Source of the DNA: Turritopsis dohrnii
Taxonomy: Eukaryota > Cnidaria > Hydrozoa > Anthoathecata > Oceaniidae
Direction of reading: 5' to 3'
Length of the DNA: 64,000 nucleotides
Assembly (NCBI GenBank): GCA_027922465.2
Contig: BQMF02000786.1
Location: forward strand, 46,555-110,554
Within the stretch, counting starts at the first letter, position 1. Every line of letters starts with the position of its first letter. A program made the position numbers and the translations under genes. Positions 1 to 10,930 of the stretch are shown piece after piece. The notes beneath the pieces were generated by a model. That model saw only the letters and a program-made list of their open reading frames with translations, made no database searches and was not told the DNA's origin.

Positions 1-1177
1 TGATGTAAACTCACAAAGTTTCAATGAATATAACGCAGTCCTTCCACCATTATGACTGGTTGAATTCCTTTTTTTTTCAATGTTTTAACGTAATTTTCTC
101 CAAAGCGAGGCTGCGTAAAACTAAGGTGCTGATTGTGTGGATGTGTAGGATACCTGTCTATCACTTCAGAAACTTTCTAGTCAAGAGTCCTTATATTTTA
201 CGAGATACGACCCTTCATATTTTTGCTATAAAAAACAGGTTTTTGGGCGCTGGGGACTATTGGGCGCTTTCAGCCAGGGCAGCTGTCCTCAGGTCTGGTA
301 GTAATTGACGTGGGTTTTCCATATTGGGGTCGTTTAGTATATCTAAGGAAGAAATGGCCGAGTTATGGACGAAAAACGAAATTGAAAGTGGACACTTCGG
401 CGTTTTTTCGCGTTTTTTCAGACCCGTTATAGCCAATGTTTGGCACTCTACAAAATCATACTTTTACAACTACCAGATTATTCTTTCACGGTACTGATAG
501 CAAATGCAGCATAGAGTTAGCTTGTGGAATATCTGCTGTTCTAATGGATTGATCGAGTCAAAATCAATGAGACAAATCTCTATTTTGTGCTGTTTAGGCA
601 GACAAAAGTCAGTTTTTGGTCAATAACAGGCTTGATTCTGAGTGCCATCACTAAATATTTGGCACAACTGTATTATAGGTAAGTGAGTGCTGGCCCCTGG
701 AAGGATTTTCTAAACGGTGCATTTTTGGCGGGAAGACCCTGAAAAATTTCGTTGTTTTTAGCGGCACAAAATGATGTAAGTCTCAAGTTGGCGAGGAGTG
801 ACTCTTCCAGAATCGGGACGGCATGCCACTTATGAGGGCTGGACAGCATCAGTAATTTCTAATAACTAATGAAATCAGGAACTGTCGCGCGATAGCTTCA
901 ACAGGTGATTTTACATGTAACACCAAAACGAGGCAGTCTCAGTCAACCAAACGCAGCACAGCTCTTCAGAAGGAAAAGTTTAGTTCAATGTGCAACTTTC
1001 AAAGTAAATAACGTACAGAATGAAAAATTATCGTTAACTGAACTTTTCACATTTTTTAAGGCTTATTGGCCATGGGCGTGGGGTGGTCGAATCCGCCCAA
1101 TGAAACTACTATTTCAAATAATGTGGCTGCCTCTGTGGTTTTCATAATGGGGTCATTTGTCATATTTAAGAAAGAAA
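1..1177. repeat. Dispersed repeat R1, first copy (left part)
   Basis: Non-coding repeat. Its blocks recur in the same orientation at about 12390-13095, for example the 'tttttgggcgctgg' segment near 240 against 12590, and 'gaaagtggacactt' near 385 against 12738. They recur in inverted orientation near 13690-13976. The stretch 850-1177 looks like a second partial unit that runs into the Helitron at 1178. I see no coding capacity and cannot assign a superfamily. Confidence 0.7.
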
Positions 1178-2046
1178 CTAGCCGCCAAGGCGGCGTCGCT
1201 CGCCGCCCATATCCACCTGCTCTGTATCACTCTATCAATAAACGTCAAATTTCCTTACAAACGACTCGTACAACTTGTGCTCAACCAGAAGCAGATTCGA
1301 AGTCACAACCTCTGGTAAAACCAATCTTTTATCAGTGTAACAATACACTCAAAACGTAGAGAGGGAAAACTTCAACTTTTTATTAGCTTTTGTTTTAAAA
1401 AAGTTACGCACTCTAACATGGGTGCTATCAAACGTAAGGGGGAATGGTTTCTCTTCTTAAAAAGATCACGCCGGAGGAGAAAAAAAAGGCACGTGCTAAA
1501 TGAATAAAGAGAATAAAAAAACGTTCGATGGATCAGAAGCGCTTAACAATTAAAAAAAGAAATTAATTTAAAAGAAAAGCAAAAAAATATTTTGTTTCAT
1601 GATACTCTTTTTTTACCTACGGTTTTTAAACATTTTGATTGCTCGAAAAAAAGTTTACCCGTCTCAGACAATCAGGCAAGGATACGTTAGGATGGATACA
1701 CTGGCAAGCATGCTGCCAAGTTCTGCCACTCCTACTTTTTGTCCAAAATGTTTAATCAGTTAGTTTCTTTGTATTTAGTTGATGTATTGTTTTCAAAGCC
1801 AACGTAGTCAACGTAGTCCTTGGAATATAAAACTAACAATAATAATAAAAACAAAACGTTATTTCTATTAGTTCATCAGCCAAACAAAGTCACGTTCGAT
1901 TGGGGTTGCAATGTATTTGCTTCGAACTCACGTCGCACACAAATAAAGAAATAATTTCGCTCACAACTCAATCTACCATTTTGCGTGACTTACAAACAAA
2001 CAGACAGACAGACAGACAGACAGAGAATCGGCTATTAATATATAGA
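1178..2046 (-). mobile_element. Non-autonomous Helitron HelA, copy 1
   Basis: On the minus strand the element starts 5'-TCTATATATTAATAGCC and ends with the hairpin-forming GCCGCCTTGGCGGC running into CTAG-3'. It has no terminal inverted repeats and no target duplication. The flanks are A (1177) and T (2047), the canonical A/T Helitron target. The flanking R1 text (aagaaagaaa / tgatctagttat) is continuous with the uninterrupted R1 copy near 12699-12720, so both ends are fixed by an empty-site comparison. The element is 869 bp, carries a (CAGA)n tract near 2000-2024, and has no helicase of its own. A closely similar copy lies at 13977-14817. Confidence 0.85.
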
Positions 2047-3000
2047 TGATCTAGTTATAAGAAAAAAACGAAATTGAAAGTGGACACGTTTTTTCGTTCT
2101 TTCAATCACGCTGAATGCATAGTTTGACGAGCTATGCCACCACACACAAAACAGAAAAAGTTATGCCCTCTCAGGTAGCTGCAGCCAATACCTCGTAGAA
2201 CATTCTGCATAAAGATCAGTTACTTCGGACGTTTCATTGAATCACTATCACCCAGACAAATCCCAAATTTGTGCAGTATGGAGTGTCCAAAAAATCAGTT
2301 TTTTCGCCATAACTGACTTATTTTTCCATCCCATCACTAAATATTTCACACAAACATTCAGTAGCAAATTGCGCGACCGATCCCGGATGATTTTCATAAT
2401 TGTGTATTTTTGGCGGGAAAAAGAAAATTTGCCCAAATTCACCAATTTTGTTCATATATGACAAAATTAGTGTCAAATTCGATCTCACTATTCTCTAACT
2501 GTCTTTTGTACCAGTTTTCGTGTGAAGTGAAGATCTTTTGAAATTTGGTGGGTAAGGGTTTGACCCAAATTGACCATTTTTTTCAGTTTTCTCACCATAA
2601 CTAACTTAGTGTTCCATCCCATCACTAAATATTTCACACAAACATTCTGTAGCGAATTTGTGATTGATACTGTATGATTTTCAAAATGGCGCATTTTTGG
2701 CGGGAAAATTTTTGTTTTCAAAATTCGATTTCACCAACTTATTATTGTCTTTTGTGCCAATTTTCATGTGAATTGACAAACATTTGAAATTTTAGGGGTA
2801 CGGGTTTGACACAAATTTACCATTTGTTTCAGTTTTTTCGCCATAACTCACTTACTTTTCCATCCCAACACTAACTGATTCACACAAATATTCTGGAGCA
2901 AAACCGGGCGACTGATACTGGATGCTTTTCAGAATTTCGCATTTTTGGCGGGAAAAACAAGACTCAGCTTTTTCGGTTTTTCGGGTCCATTTTTTTTCAA
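2047..3000. repeat. R1 right part with three tandem subunits
   Basis: The R1 repeat continues after the Helitron. A subunit containing 'ccatcccatcactaaatat' and ending in 'tttttggcgggaaaa' occurs three times, near 2300-2425, 2590-2715 and 2835-2960. A single version is present at about 12960-13085. Short open frames here run across the repeat on both strands and I regard them as spurious. Confidence 0.65.
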
Positions 3001-3263
3001 ATGCCCCAAACTTAGCGCAGCTCTTAACGGGGACACCATAAAGAAATAATTTTTTCTATTTATATTCTTCAGTAAACGAAAAAACGTTAAAAAAGTTCAA
3101 GCACACAAGAAAAGCAAATATATTCGAAGAAGACGAACAGTAGAGGTTTTAAAGGTTAAAACTTCCCAAAACATAATATAAGCAAATAGTTTAATAACTA
3201 CGTATTAAACGGAAAAACCAAAAGATCCCATAATAATCAAATAATAATAATAATAAACTTTTT

Positions 3264-3595
3264 TTACATTTCCATATGCGTTCTGTACATACTCAAACTT
3301 TCCCGGATGAAGTCTTCAAAGCCAGTGTGAACCATTTCTTCCTGATACTTTTGACACATACATCTAATTATATTTCTCACGGATTGCCTTTGCATGTTTC
3401 GGATATCGTCGATATAAAGAAATCCGCTCTCCTTCGCAACTCTTAGCGCTTCGTTTAATTCTGTCATGCTGAATGAGTTTGTCTTAATCATTTCTCTGGC
3501 GACGTATGTAATGGCCAGAATGATGTGCCGCTGTACTCTTCTTCCATTTCGGATGCGGGAAGCATACTAATCGGTTTCCTTTAATTCGTCGAACC
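3264..3595 (-). pseudogene. Decayed exon of recombinase-associated gene, copy 1
   Basis: Read leftwards from about 3595 the frame is interrupted by one TAG stop near 3570. It then continues through a conserved block containing AITYVAREMIK and EALRVAKESGF to a stop at 3264. The same exon recurs at 6630-6860, where the position matching this stop encodes Trp, while that copy carries its own, different TAG. Two paralogous copies with independent single stops indicate a recently decaying gene family. It lies downstream on the same strand of the tyrosine-recombinase exons at 3905-4495. Function of this domain is not recognised. Confidence 0.55.
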
Positions 3596-3904
3596 TTAAA
3601 AAAGTATTTAGGAAGTGAATTTGGGTGTTGTATATGTCTTCGCAAGATCGTCTTGAAAAATTAACACAAAACATACTGCTCTAAGCCTGGAGATGGATTT
3701 GATGGCTTGGGTTTGCTCTCCACGACTTTCTTATTCCCTTCAAGCTTTGGTATAGAAGTGGCTCTAAATCAAAAATTTGCTAGTAGTTATTGAGTGTCCC
3801 ATTTACAAGCTATCCAGCGAAGTGGTTACTTTTCATACATTTTGGAAGGCGGTATCCCAAGTATTTCCAGCTTCGAGGCGGAAAAATCAGGCAAATTTCA
3901 GGAA

Positions 3905-4217
3905 AACCTAAATGGAAAGTGACATTGTGATGTATAATTCCTTCACAAGTGCTTTAAATCTGGGAATTTTTAACCTCTTATACCTCTCCAGTTCTTCTGG
4001 TAGGCTCCTTAAAATTTGTCAGACACTTGTCGGTGTAGTCTTTCGACATATCAGTGAACACGTTTGTCACCGACATTGTCAGGCGAAGAGCCTCCCTGTT
4101 GGCCCAATTTTGACATAAAACTTTTTGCAAGTTTCTGGCCGATGTTTGAAGAAGTGCAAAGCCAGCTTCTCGCAGTCTTCTCCTCTCATTCCGGCCAATT
4201 CTTTTGCAATGCTAGCT
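3905..4217 (-). pseudogene. Tyrosine-recombinase-like C-terminal exon, frameshifted
   Basis: The exon begins after an AG acceptor at 4218-4219. It encodes a helix-rich segment followed by HFFKHRPETCKKFYV, which fits the conserved His and the Tyr nucleophile of the tyrosine recombinase family. Just after the Tyr, near 4105-4112, the frame is lost. Plausible coding (NREALRLTMS) continues in another frame, consistent with a single-base deletion. Further stops follow before 3905. It joins in phase to the exon at 4303-4495 across an 85-bp GT-AG intron. The family resembles Crypton/DIRS-type or domesticated recombinases, but I cannot say which. Confidence 0.6.
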
Positions 4218-4302
4218 CTATTGAAACATAATTTAAGTAAATAATGATTATTAGCCAACGATATCAATGGAAGATCAGGCAATGTACAATTGACATCAAT
4301 AC

Positions 4303-4495
4303 CTTATGCGTGTTGTTGAAACATGAGGACTTTTATTTCCCAGTACATTTGCATCCTTGAAAGTACTTGACAAAGCTTTAGAAACTAAGGACTGGTTCAT
4401 CTGTTGTGACTTTGTTATAGGTCTTGAGGAGACAAACAAGTAGCGGGCATCGTCTTCTTGACTTCCGTCTTTAATGAAAATGGGTCGCACGTGTC
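4303..4495 (-). pseudogene. Tyrosine-recombinase-like exon (Arg box)
   Basis: A minus-strand exon flanked by an AG acceptor at 4496-4497 and a GT donor at 4301-4302. It encodes a segment with ARYLFVSSRPI and STTRIR. The latter matches the region around the second catalytic arginine of tyrosine recombinases and continues in phase into the His/Tyr exon at 4217. The N-terminal core-binding domain was not found upstream. Correct exon structure argues for a once-spliced gene rather than a processed copy. The downstream exon is frameshifted, so the gene is probably dead. Confidence 0.6.
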
Positions 4496-4899
4496 CTAAG
4501 TACGTCTACTTAACAAAATATTAACCATTTTTTAACAGCTTTTATCGAAATTAAAACATTATCTAGACGCTTGACATACCTGCAGGTAATGAAATAGTTC
4601 GTTCAGAAAGACGAAAATTTTTGAGCCAAACAAAAACGAAGTTTTGTATCGGTTGTTACAGATGATCTAAAATAATTTTGCCATTTATTATAAATAAGCC
4701 TAATCCTAACGAGTCCATAACGGATGAAGCGTTTACCTTTGCTCTCGGAAATTCCTCATCTTCCTTTACGCTTGAAAATTCCTTAAGCGTCATGCTGATA
4801 ATGTTTGATGACCGTGCCTCTTTTATCAGGCAAGAGAGCTATTTGCCTGATATTGAAACAAATGGTAACAAACCTCAAATTGTATCCTCAGGCCGGAAG

Positions 4900-5260
4900 C
4901 TCTTTCAAAATGGCGGACTATTTCCGGTTTTCAAAATTTTTGAAAATATCATTTGAAACGTTCTTTTTCAAAAGGTATGAATGCTGTGTGCTTTATATTA
5001 CACTCACAGCTTGCCAACGTGACCAAGTCTGCTAAGACCAAGTTTGGTTCAAAATGGCCCACTATTTCCGGTTTTCAAAATTTTTGACAACATCATTTGA
5101 AACGTTCGTTCTCCAAAAGTATAGTGGCTATGTGCTATATATTACACTCACCGATTGCCAATGTGACTATGGTTGCTCACGCCAAGTTTGATTCGAAATA
5201 GCAGCCATCTTGACCAATTTTGAAAATTTTTGTGAAAGTTCAAAACGGTGAAGTTGGTTT
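4900..5260. repeat. Satellite-like repeat block S1
   Basis: About two units of a repeat with the sequence landmarks 'ccggttttcaaaatttt', 'aacgttc' and 'ttggcaatgtgac'-like text are present. The same units occur in a longer array at about 10010-10930 and as a fragment at 13460-13720. No coding potential is supported. Confidence 0.65.
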
Positions 5261-5342
5261 TCGAAATCGCTCAATCGTTAAGGTAGTGTATGGAGAAATG
5301 TGAACGATATAGGGGATCATATAAAAAAAGTATGTTTTTTTT

Positions 5343-5575
5343 TTAATTTCCAGTATAGTGAGGTGTTACATCTAGAGATAAGTCCTTCCACCTATTCTGC
5401 TTTTCTTTAACTAACAATTTCCAGAATATGTAATTTTCTTCGTCGTTCTTCAACTCCATCTGGAAACGTTCCTTGAAGGAGTTTAGGGTCATTTCTCCTG
5501 TTATCGATTCCAAATTTATTTCCTCGATGATGATAGCATGAGCGATTTCCCAATTTGTCAACTGATTTGTTATTC
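5343..5575 (-). pseudogene. Exon with TNWEIAH motif, copy 1
   Basis: After an AG acceptor near 5576 a frame reads through TNWEIAHAIIIEEINLE and an acidic or basic helical stretch with FWKLLVKEKQNRW, to a stop at 5343. A clear paralog lies at 14996-15260 (SNREIAHEIILKEANL ... FWHFLIKFQVDRW). The alternation of charged and hydrophobic residues suggests a helical domain, but I do not recognise the family. It lies upstream of the recombinase exons on the same strand and may be their N-terminal exon. A start codon and complete gene are not visible. Confidence 0.45.
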
Positions 5576-5603
5576 TGGAACACTATGATAGAAAATCTAT
5601 AGA

Positions 5604-6399
5604 TTAACAAGTGTTCAATAACTTCCAAAAATCATTTAATAATTGCGTACTTACACAAATCGTTTTGTTTTTGGTGCCTTTGTCCGTCCAGCAACTCTTC
5701 AAAACGCATTCTACATTTATAACAGATATTTTTAAATACTCTAAGTGGCCACCCTGTAGAATTATAATTAATAATAATAATAACAATCATAAATACCTCC
5801 TTCTCTTTTCCAATTTGCCTTGCCATTCCTGCCGTATTCGCTTTCTCCTACTCCTTTTCACTTCTCTTCGTATTTTCCTTTCTATTTTATCCAATCCATC
5901 TCTATATTTATCGTTTTTATTTTTTTAAATGGGTTTTCCAATGTAATTTTCTCCATCTACTCCAAATTAAAATGAGCAAGCAATAGTAAAATCAATACTT
6001 TAAGATAACATTCAAAATAATAACAACCCTTCGCAAAGTCAAATACAAAGGAAACACAATATATACTCTTCAAAGATCTTTTTAATTATATATCTTTTTC
6101 ACCTTCCGTAATCTTCTTAAATAATGTTCTTAAAAAAATGTGTGATCACGTTCATAAAAATCTCATAACACATTGATTTTTTCTTACAAAAACATATCAG
6201 AAAAAAAACGCAACTCATATTAGCTGGTGCTCTATTATAAAACGGAAGGACAGCTGAATTTTTTTGAAAGAGCATTGTTACTACACGCATGCGGCTTTCG
6301 GCATATTAATAGAAACTTCTAGAAAGTTGTTCAATTCTTATAAAAATATGCACGTAAGGCAATTAAAGTGTGGGGATTTCGAACTGGACATTCATTGTG
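5604..6399. other. Intergenic, AT-rich, no supported gene
   Basis: Only short open frames in low-complexity AT-rich DNA are present, with an (ATT)n-like tract near 5765-5785. Nothing here is supported as a gene. Part of it may be intron of the minus-strand gene family on either side. Confidence 0.5.
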
Positions 6400-6629
6400 T
6401 CATACATGACCAAAATTAGTCCATTTGGGCCAAATTTGGACCAAATTTTGAAAGTTCTTCAATTGACATGAAAAAGGGCACAAAAGACAATTAAAGGGTG
6501 GCGCTTTGGAATTTGACACTAATTTTGTCATATATGAACAAAATTGGTGCATTTGGGTTAAATTTATTTTCTTGGCAAAATTGTGCCAAATCGTACTGTA
6601 TCGGCCGTGCAATCTCAGAATGTTTCTCA

Positions 6630-6860
6630 CGCTCTCTTTCGACATGTGCCTAATTTGGTCAATCAAAGGGAAGCCAGATTCTTTCTCGACCCTCAATGCT
6701 TCCGCCTAGTTTTTCATCGTAAATGTGTTTGCTTTTATGATTTCTCTTGCCACATACGTAATAGCCAAGAGAAGACGCCTTTTAATTGTTCTTCCCCCTC
6801 GTTGTCGTGAGACATACCAATCGTTTTCTTTAACTATGGCAAACCTTTAAAAAACATTGA
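6630..6860 (-). pseudogene. Decayed exon of recombinase-associated gene, copy 2
   Basis: Paralog of the exon at 3264-3595. It contains ENDWYVSRQRGG, LLLAITYVAREIIK and AEALRVEKESGFP, with one TAG stop near 6710 where the other copy has a coding triplet. Downstream text at 6400-6600 is R1-like repeat, so the exon end is lost. The aligned stops at different places in the two copies show they decayed separately. Confidence 0.55.
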
Positions 6861-7180
6861 TGAAAGTGAGTGCGGTTCCTTTGTGTTTCTTTGCGGAACA
6901 AAATAACAGGAGAAAATTTTTGTAAAATTAACACAAATCATACATTTCCAAGTCCGGAGGGGGTAACTGCTACTTTCTCCACTTCTGTTACCTTCTTCAT
7001 CATTCGGGTTACATCGTTATGTTTTGGTATAGAGGTTGCCCTAGAAATAAATTTGATAGTAATCATTATGAGCACCGGTTTTAAGTATTTTGATGAAATG
7101 GTTACTGTTCATACACCAGTATTTCCAGTTTGGATTTCGAGAAGTCAGGCAAGCTACGGGAAAAACTAAATCAAAATTAA

Positions 7181-7345
7181 CATTATTAAGCATTATAACT
7201 TTGTAAGTGCCCTAAATTCTGTAAATTTTAAACTTTGATACCTCTCGAATTCATCTTGAGTGGATTCTTCAACGCATTTGTCTTCATTGCCATGGAATTG
7301 TAACGTTTCCAGGTTAACACCTGTTCGAACGAGGTAGTCACGGTA
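7181..7345 (-). pseudogene. Exon matching the 3905-4080 region, copy 2
   Basis: Following a 'tttag' acceptor, a frame reads RDYLVRTGVNLETLQFHG and then DEFERYQSLKFTEFRAL to a stop near 7190. The second half aligns with a segment near 3925-3990 in copy 1 that reads EELERYKRLKIPRFKAL. It is therefore the last exon of the second gene copy. In this copy the frame is open throughout the exon. Confidence 0.45.
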
Positions 7346-7517
7346 ATCTAAATGTAATCACAAAATTCATTATTAGCTGTCCTTACAATGCAACAGATTT
7401 TGCTAATAAATGTATGTTCTTTTATGATTGACCTTTAGATGTTGAAATTGCAAATTTCTGCAATTTCTGGTAAAGAAATATTGAGCAATTTGATTGCTCG
7501 TATAGCGGCAAGTCCTC

Positions 7518-8542
7518 TCATGTGTCATCGCATAATTTAAAAATTAGGTTTTGCAATCCCCACTGAGGCATGCACGATGTGTTAAAATTTTTCATGATTG
7601 CGTAGGCTTGCTCGTCAATCTCTTCTTGATTTGGCAGGTTTCCACCTTTAACGGTTTTTGAAGATAGCAAAAGCAGGTTGCTGAATGTCTTTGAGCTATT
7701 AAACACTTCCTTTAGTGTACCCTGCGAGTGGTAGCTACGGACAGCTTCTTTTAACATTCCAAGTAATGTTGGATCGTACTCATAGTTGTAATCTGGATGA
7801 TTCACGTCCTAAAGTGAAAAAGTGAATTGCGTGACAAAATTATAATATAAAGCTTAGCATTAATTGTTTGACGTAAAACACTTACAGATGGGTCGGGATA
7901 TTCGTAAGTGTCACCAACATCCCCGACTTCGGCTGTATCCACATTGAGGACTGAATCTGGATGATTCACGTCCTAAGGTGAAAAAGATGAATTGTGAGAC
8001 AAAATTAAAATATAAAGCTTATCATTAATCGTTTGTCGTAAAACACTTACAGATGGTTCTGACAATTCGGAAGTGTCATGAACTTGACCGTCCTCGACTG
8101 AAGCCACGTTGCAAACTGTATCCTAAAAATTGAAAATTGTTTATCCTTCGGGACGGCCATGTATTAAGATATCATAAAAATGGTAGAAGTAAAGATAATA
8201 CTTACTGACACTGATTTTGACATTTCAGTTGGACCTTCTCCTGCTGTTGTTTCATTTCCTGGCTGTATATTTGATATATTAATTATAATGGACCGAAAAG
8301 GATTGGATAAAACTACAACTTTATTTTTATCTTACCTCATTTACCAACAGCGGAGACTGTGGATGTGACACCGGTAACTGATCCAGTACCAAAAAGTCTT
8401 CCTATAATATAGGAATTGCATATTGGAAACTATAGTAGATAGTTCAAAAAGCTTGAGTAAGAGGCAACTTTGTTGGAGTACTAACCTCACTCACCAAAGG
8501 CAGCGATTCTGTAGTATGTAATTTATTCAACACAGCTTCACC
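7518..8542 (-). CDS. Spliced gene with six phase-0 exons (unknown function)
   Basis: Six minus-strand exons are bounded by AG acceptors and GT donors and all join in phase 0: 8486-8542, 8336-8401, 8206-8262, 8051-8122, 7886-7972 and 7518-7808. The five small exons are 19, 22, 19, 24 and 29 codons and encode acidic, Ser/Pro-rich, probably disordered linkers. The two most downstream exons both begin with the codons for DVNHPD, indicating exon duplication. The last exon encodes a helical segment with LLGMLKEAVRSYHSQGTLKE and stops at a TGA. Open coding continues past that TGA (EDLPLYEQSN), so the stop may be a mutation. A start exon was not found. The gene may belong with the exons at 6630-7345. 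Confidence 0.6.
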
Positions 8543-9029
8543 CTACGATATGGACATTTTACCTCGTAAATACGTAACGAAATAGAAAGTAAACAGAAAT
8601 ATATTTTCACTAGGTGAGGGTTCCTCCTGTTGTTAGCTGTGGTTCTTGGTTACCTTCTGAAAGATAATAGCGGCTTTAAGATTTGAAAAACGCCACTGTC
8701 TGGAAAGTCGACAAGAATGTTAGAGGCTTGGGACGAGACAAGGGAAAACCCATTTTAGAAGTTGACATTCTGTTCTGTTCTCGACTTCAAAACAACAAGT
8801 TTTTTTTTTTAAAGATGGAAGAAGAAAAACCCATTTTTAAAAAGGAAAACAAATCGTAAGTTATTTTGATTATTACAAACAACTTATTTTAAGTTTTTCA
8901 AAACATTTCTACCAATAATTTTGGCAAATTGAAGCTCTGCTGAATTTAAAATTTAAATATTTTCTTTGAAATACAAGAAGCATGACAAGACGTTTTATTC
9001 GAAAATGTAATTAGAAGGTTTTTCTTTGG

Positions 9030-9380
9030 TGTTTCGTGTATGTTAAATGCGTAAGCTATAATTTTAGAGCTTCTATGAAATGGTCTACCACTCATGACGA
9101 TATGTTGTTAAGAGAGGTGCTTTGTATTGAACCGTACACGTTCAAGACAAGAAGCAAAGAAAAGGGGGAGGCTTGGGACAAAATCGCCAAGAATTTGAAT
9201 GCTTTGCAATTCCCAAAATTCAAAGTTAATCAAAGATCTGTACGAGAACAGTTTAATGTACTAGAAGTTAAGTTTTAAAAAGAAAGAACAATTCGAACTT
9301 GGTGCAGCCGGGTTAGGAACGGAGGAAGGATCAAATGCGATCTATGAAGCTATGGCTGAAAATTTTGTATTTGCTTGAAT
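9030..9380 (+). pseudogene. Myb/SANT-like DNA-binding fragment
   Basis: Encodes MKWSTTHDDMLLREVL, GEAWDKIAKNLNAL and NQRSVREQFNVL, the pattern of the Myb/SANT-like domain common in cnidarian transposon-derived proteins. After codon 80 the frame ends. The continuation (KKKEQFELGAAGLGTEEGSN) is in another frame, so a one-base indel near 9275 separates domain and tail. A stop follows at about 9378. It is probably a fragment of a transposon-encoded or domesticated DNA-binding protein. Confidence 0.6.
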
Positions 9381-10009
9381 TATTTCCAGTCGTGATGGTC
9401 TTTCATTAATCACCTCGTGGAATCTTTTGTACCATAACATTGGGCACAGAAATGGGGGTTAAGAAAGTCATACTTTCTGAATGATAGGTGGTTCCCCTTT
9501 CCAGCTGAAATGCTTTCTTTTTACAGTCTTCGGGAGCACGGGTATCAATATTAACTCAACTTGTGACATCACTGATAGGCTTTCTCGGCTATCGGCAAAA
9601 AACTGCGTTTTCAAAACAAACATGTAATGGCGGTCGGAGATCGAGTGTGTAATGAATGTGATGTATTCTTTGTGAGTTTTGTTATACATAAGAAACGAAT
9701 TTAGACAAAATAAAGTATATTTTCATGTTAACTTGGGTGAAAAGGTTGTTTTTAATCAAACTTTTTATACTACTGGAGGATACCTTTAAGGGGTTTCATG
9801 TGGCATCATAAGAAAGGCAAAAATCGCGCATGTGTGGTGAAACACGCCCATAATATGACTTAAGTAAGTCATAATTAGGACAAACACGTGAAGGTTTTGC
9901 AACAAGTAACTTTTCAAGGACTACAAGGTGCCCAAATAATTAAAGCAAAACCACGCATGCACCGTAAAAAAGGCAGTAATATGAGCTGAATGAGCCGTGA
10001 ACAGCCAAA

Positions 10010-10930
10010 AATCATTGGTGTGAGGAGACTTAGTCACGTTGGCAATCGGTTAGTGTAATATAAAGCACAAAGCCCTTATACCTTTTGAGAACGAACGTTT
10101 CAAATGATTTTGTCAAAAATTTTGGAAATCGGAAATAGTTTACCATTTTTAAAGAGCCCCGACCTGGGCATACCCTATGAGGTTAACTTCCATTTGTTGC
10201 AATATCAGGCACATAGCATTCTTAGTTTTGCAGAAGTAGTGTTTAAAACGTTAACGTCAAAATTTCAAAAACCATCAAGAAAGCTACCACTTTGAATGAA
10301 ACTCGCTGCAAGTGGACCTAACAAGGTCAGCATTTTATGGGTGTAACTTAAAGTACATGGCCCTTTTACTTTTTGAGAACAAACGTATTGAAGGAAATTA
10401 AAGATTATTGTCAAAAATTTGTAAAACCGGAAGTAGGCTACCATTTTGAACAAAACTTGGTGTGAGCATACTTAGTCATGTTGGCAATCTGTGAATGTGT
10501 TATGAAGCACGTAGCTCTTGTACTTTTTGAGAACGACCGTTTCAAATGATATTTTCAAAAATTTTGAAAACCGGAAATTGTCCGCCATTTTGAAAGAACT
10601 TCAGCCTGGGCATACCTTATGAGGTTAGCTACCATTTGTTGCAGTATCAAGCACATGGCCTTCTGCGTTTTTGAGGAATAGCATTTAAAGTGGTCAAGAT
10701 GGCTACCATTTTGAATCAAACTTATTGTGATCAAACCTATTCTCGTTTGCAATCTGTGTGTGTAATATAAAGCATACATCATTTTTACTTTTGGAGAATG
10801 AACGTTTCAAAGTTTAACGCCATTAATGTTTAACACATATCAATTAGGTCGGCTCACACCAAGCTTAATTTAAAATGGTAGCCATCTTGACCATCTTAGT
10901 TTTGCAGAAGGAGCGTTAAAAACGTTTTTT
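10010..10930. repeat. Tandem satellite S1 with higher-order units
   Basis: Units of roughly 150 bp each carry 'tttgagaacgaacgtttcaa', 'ggcaatc' and 'taccattttgaa' landmarks. A larger period is visible: 'cctgggcatacc' occurs at about 10162 and again about 444 bp later at about 10606, with matching text on both sides. This suggests a three-unit higher-order repeat. No gene is supported. Confidence 0.7.
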
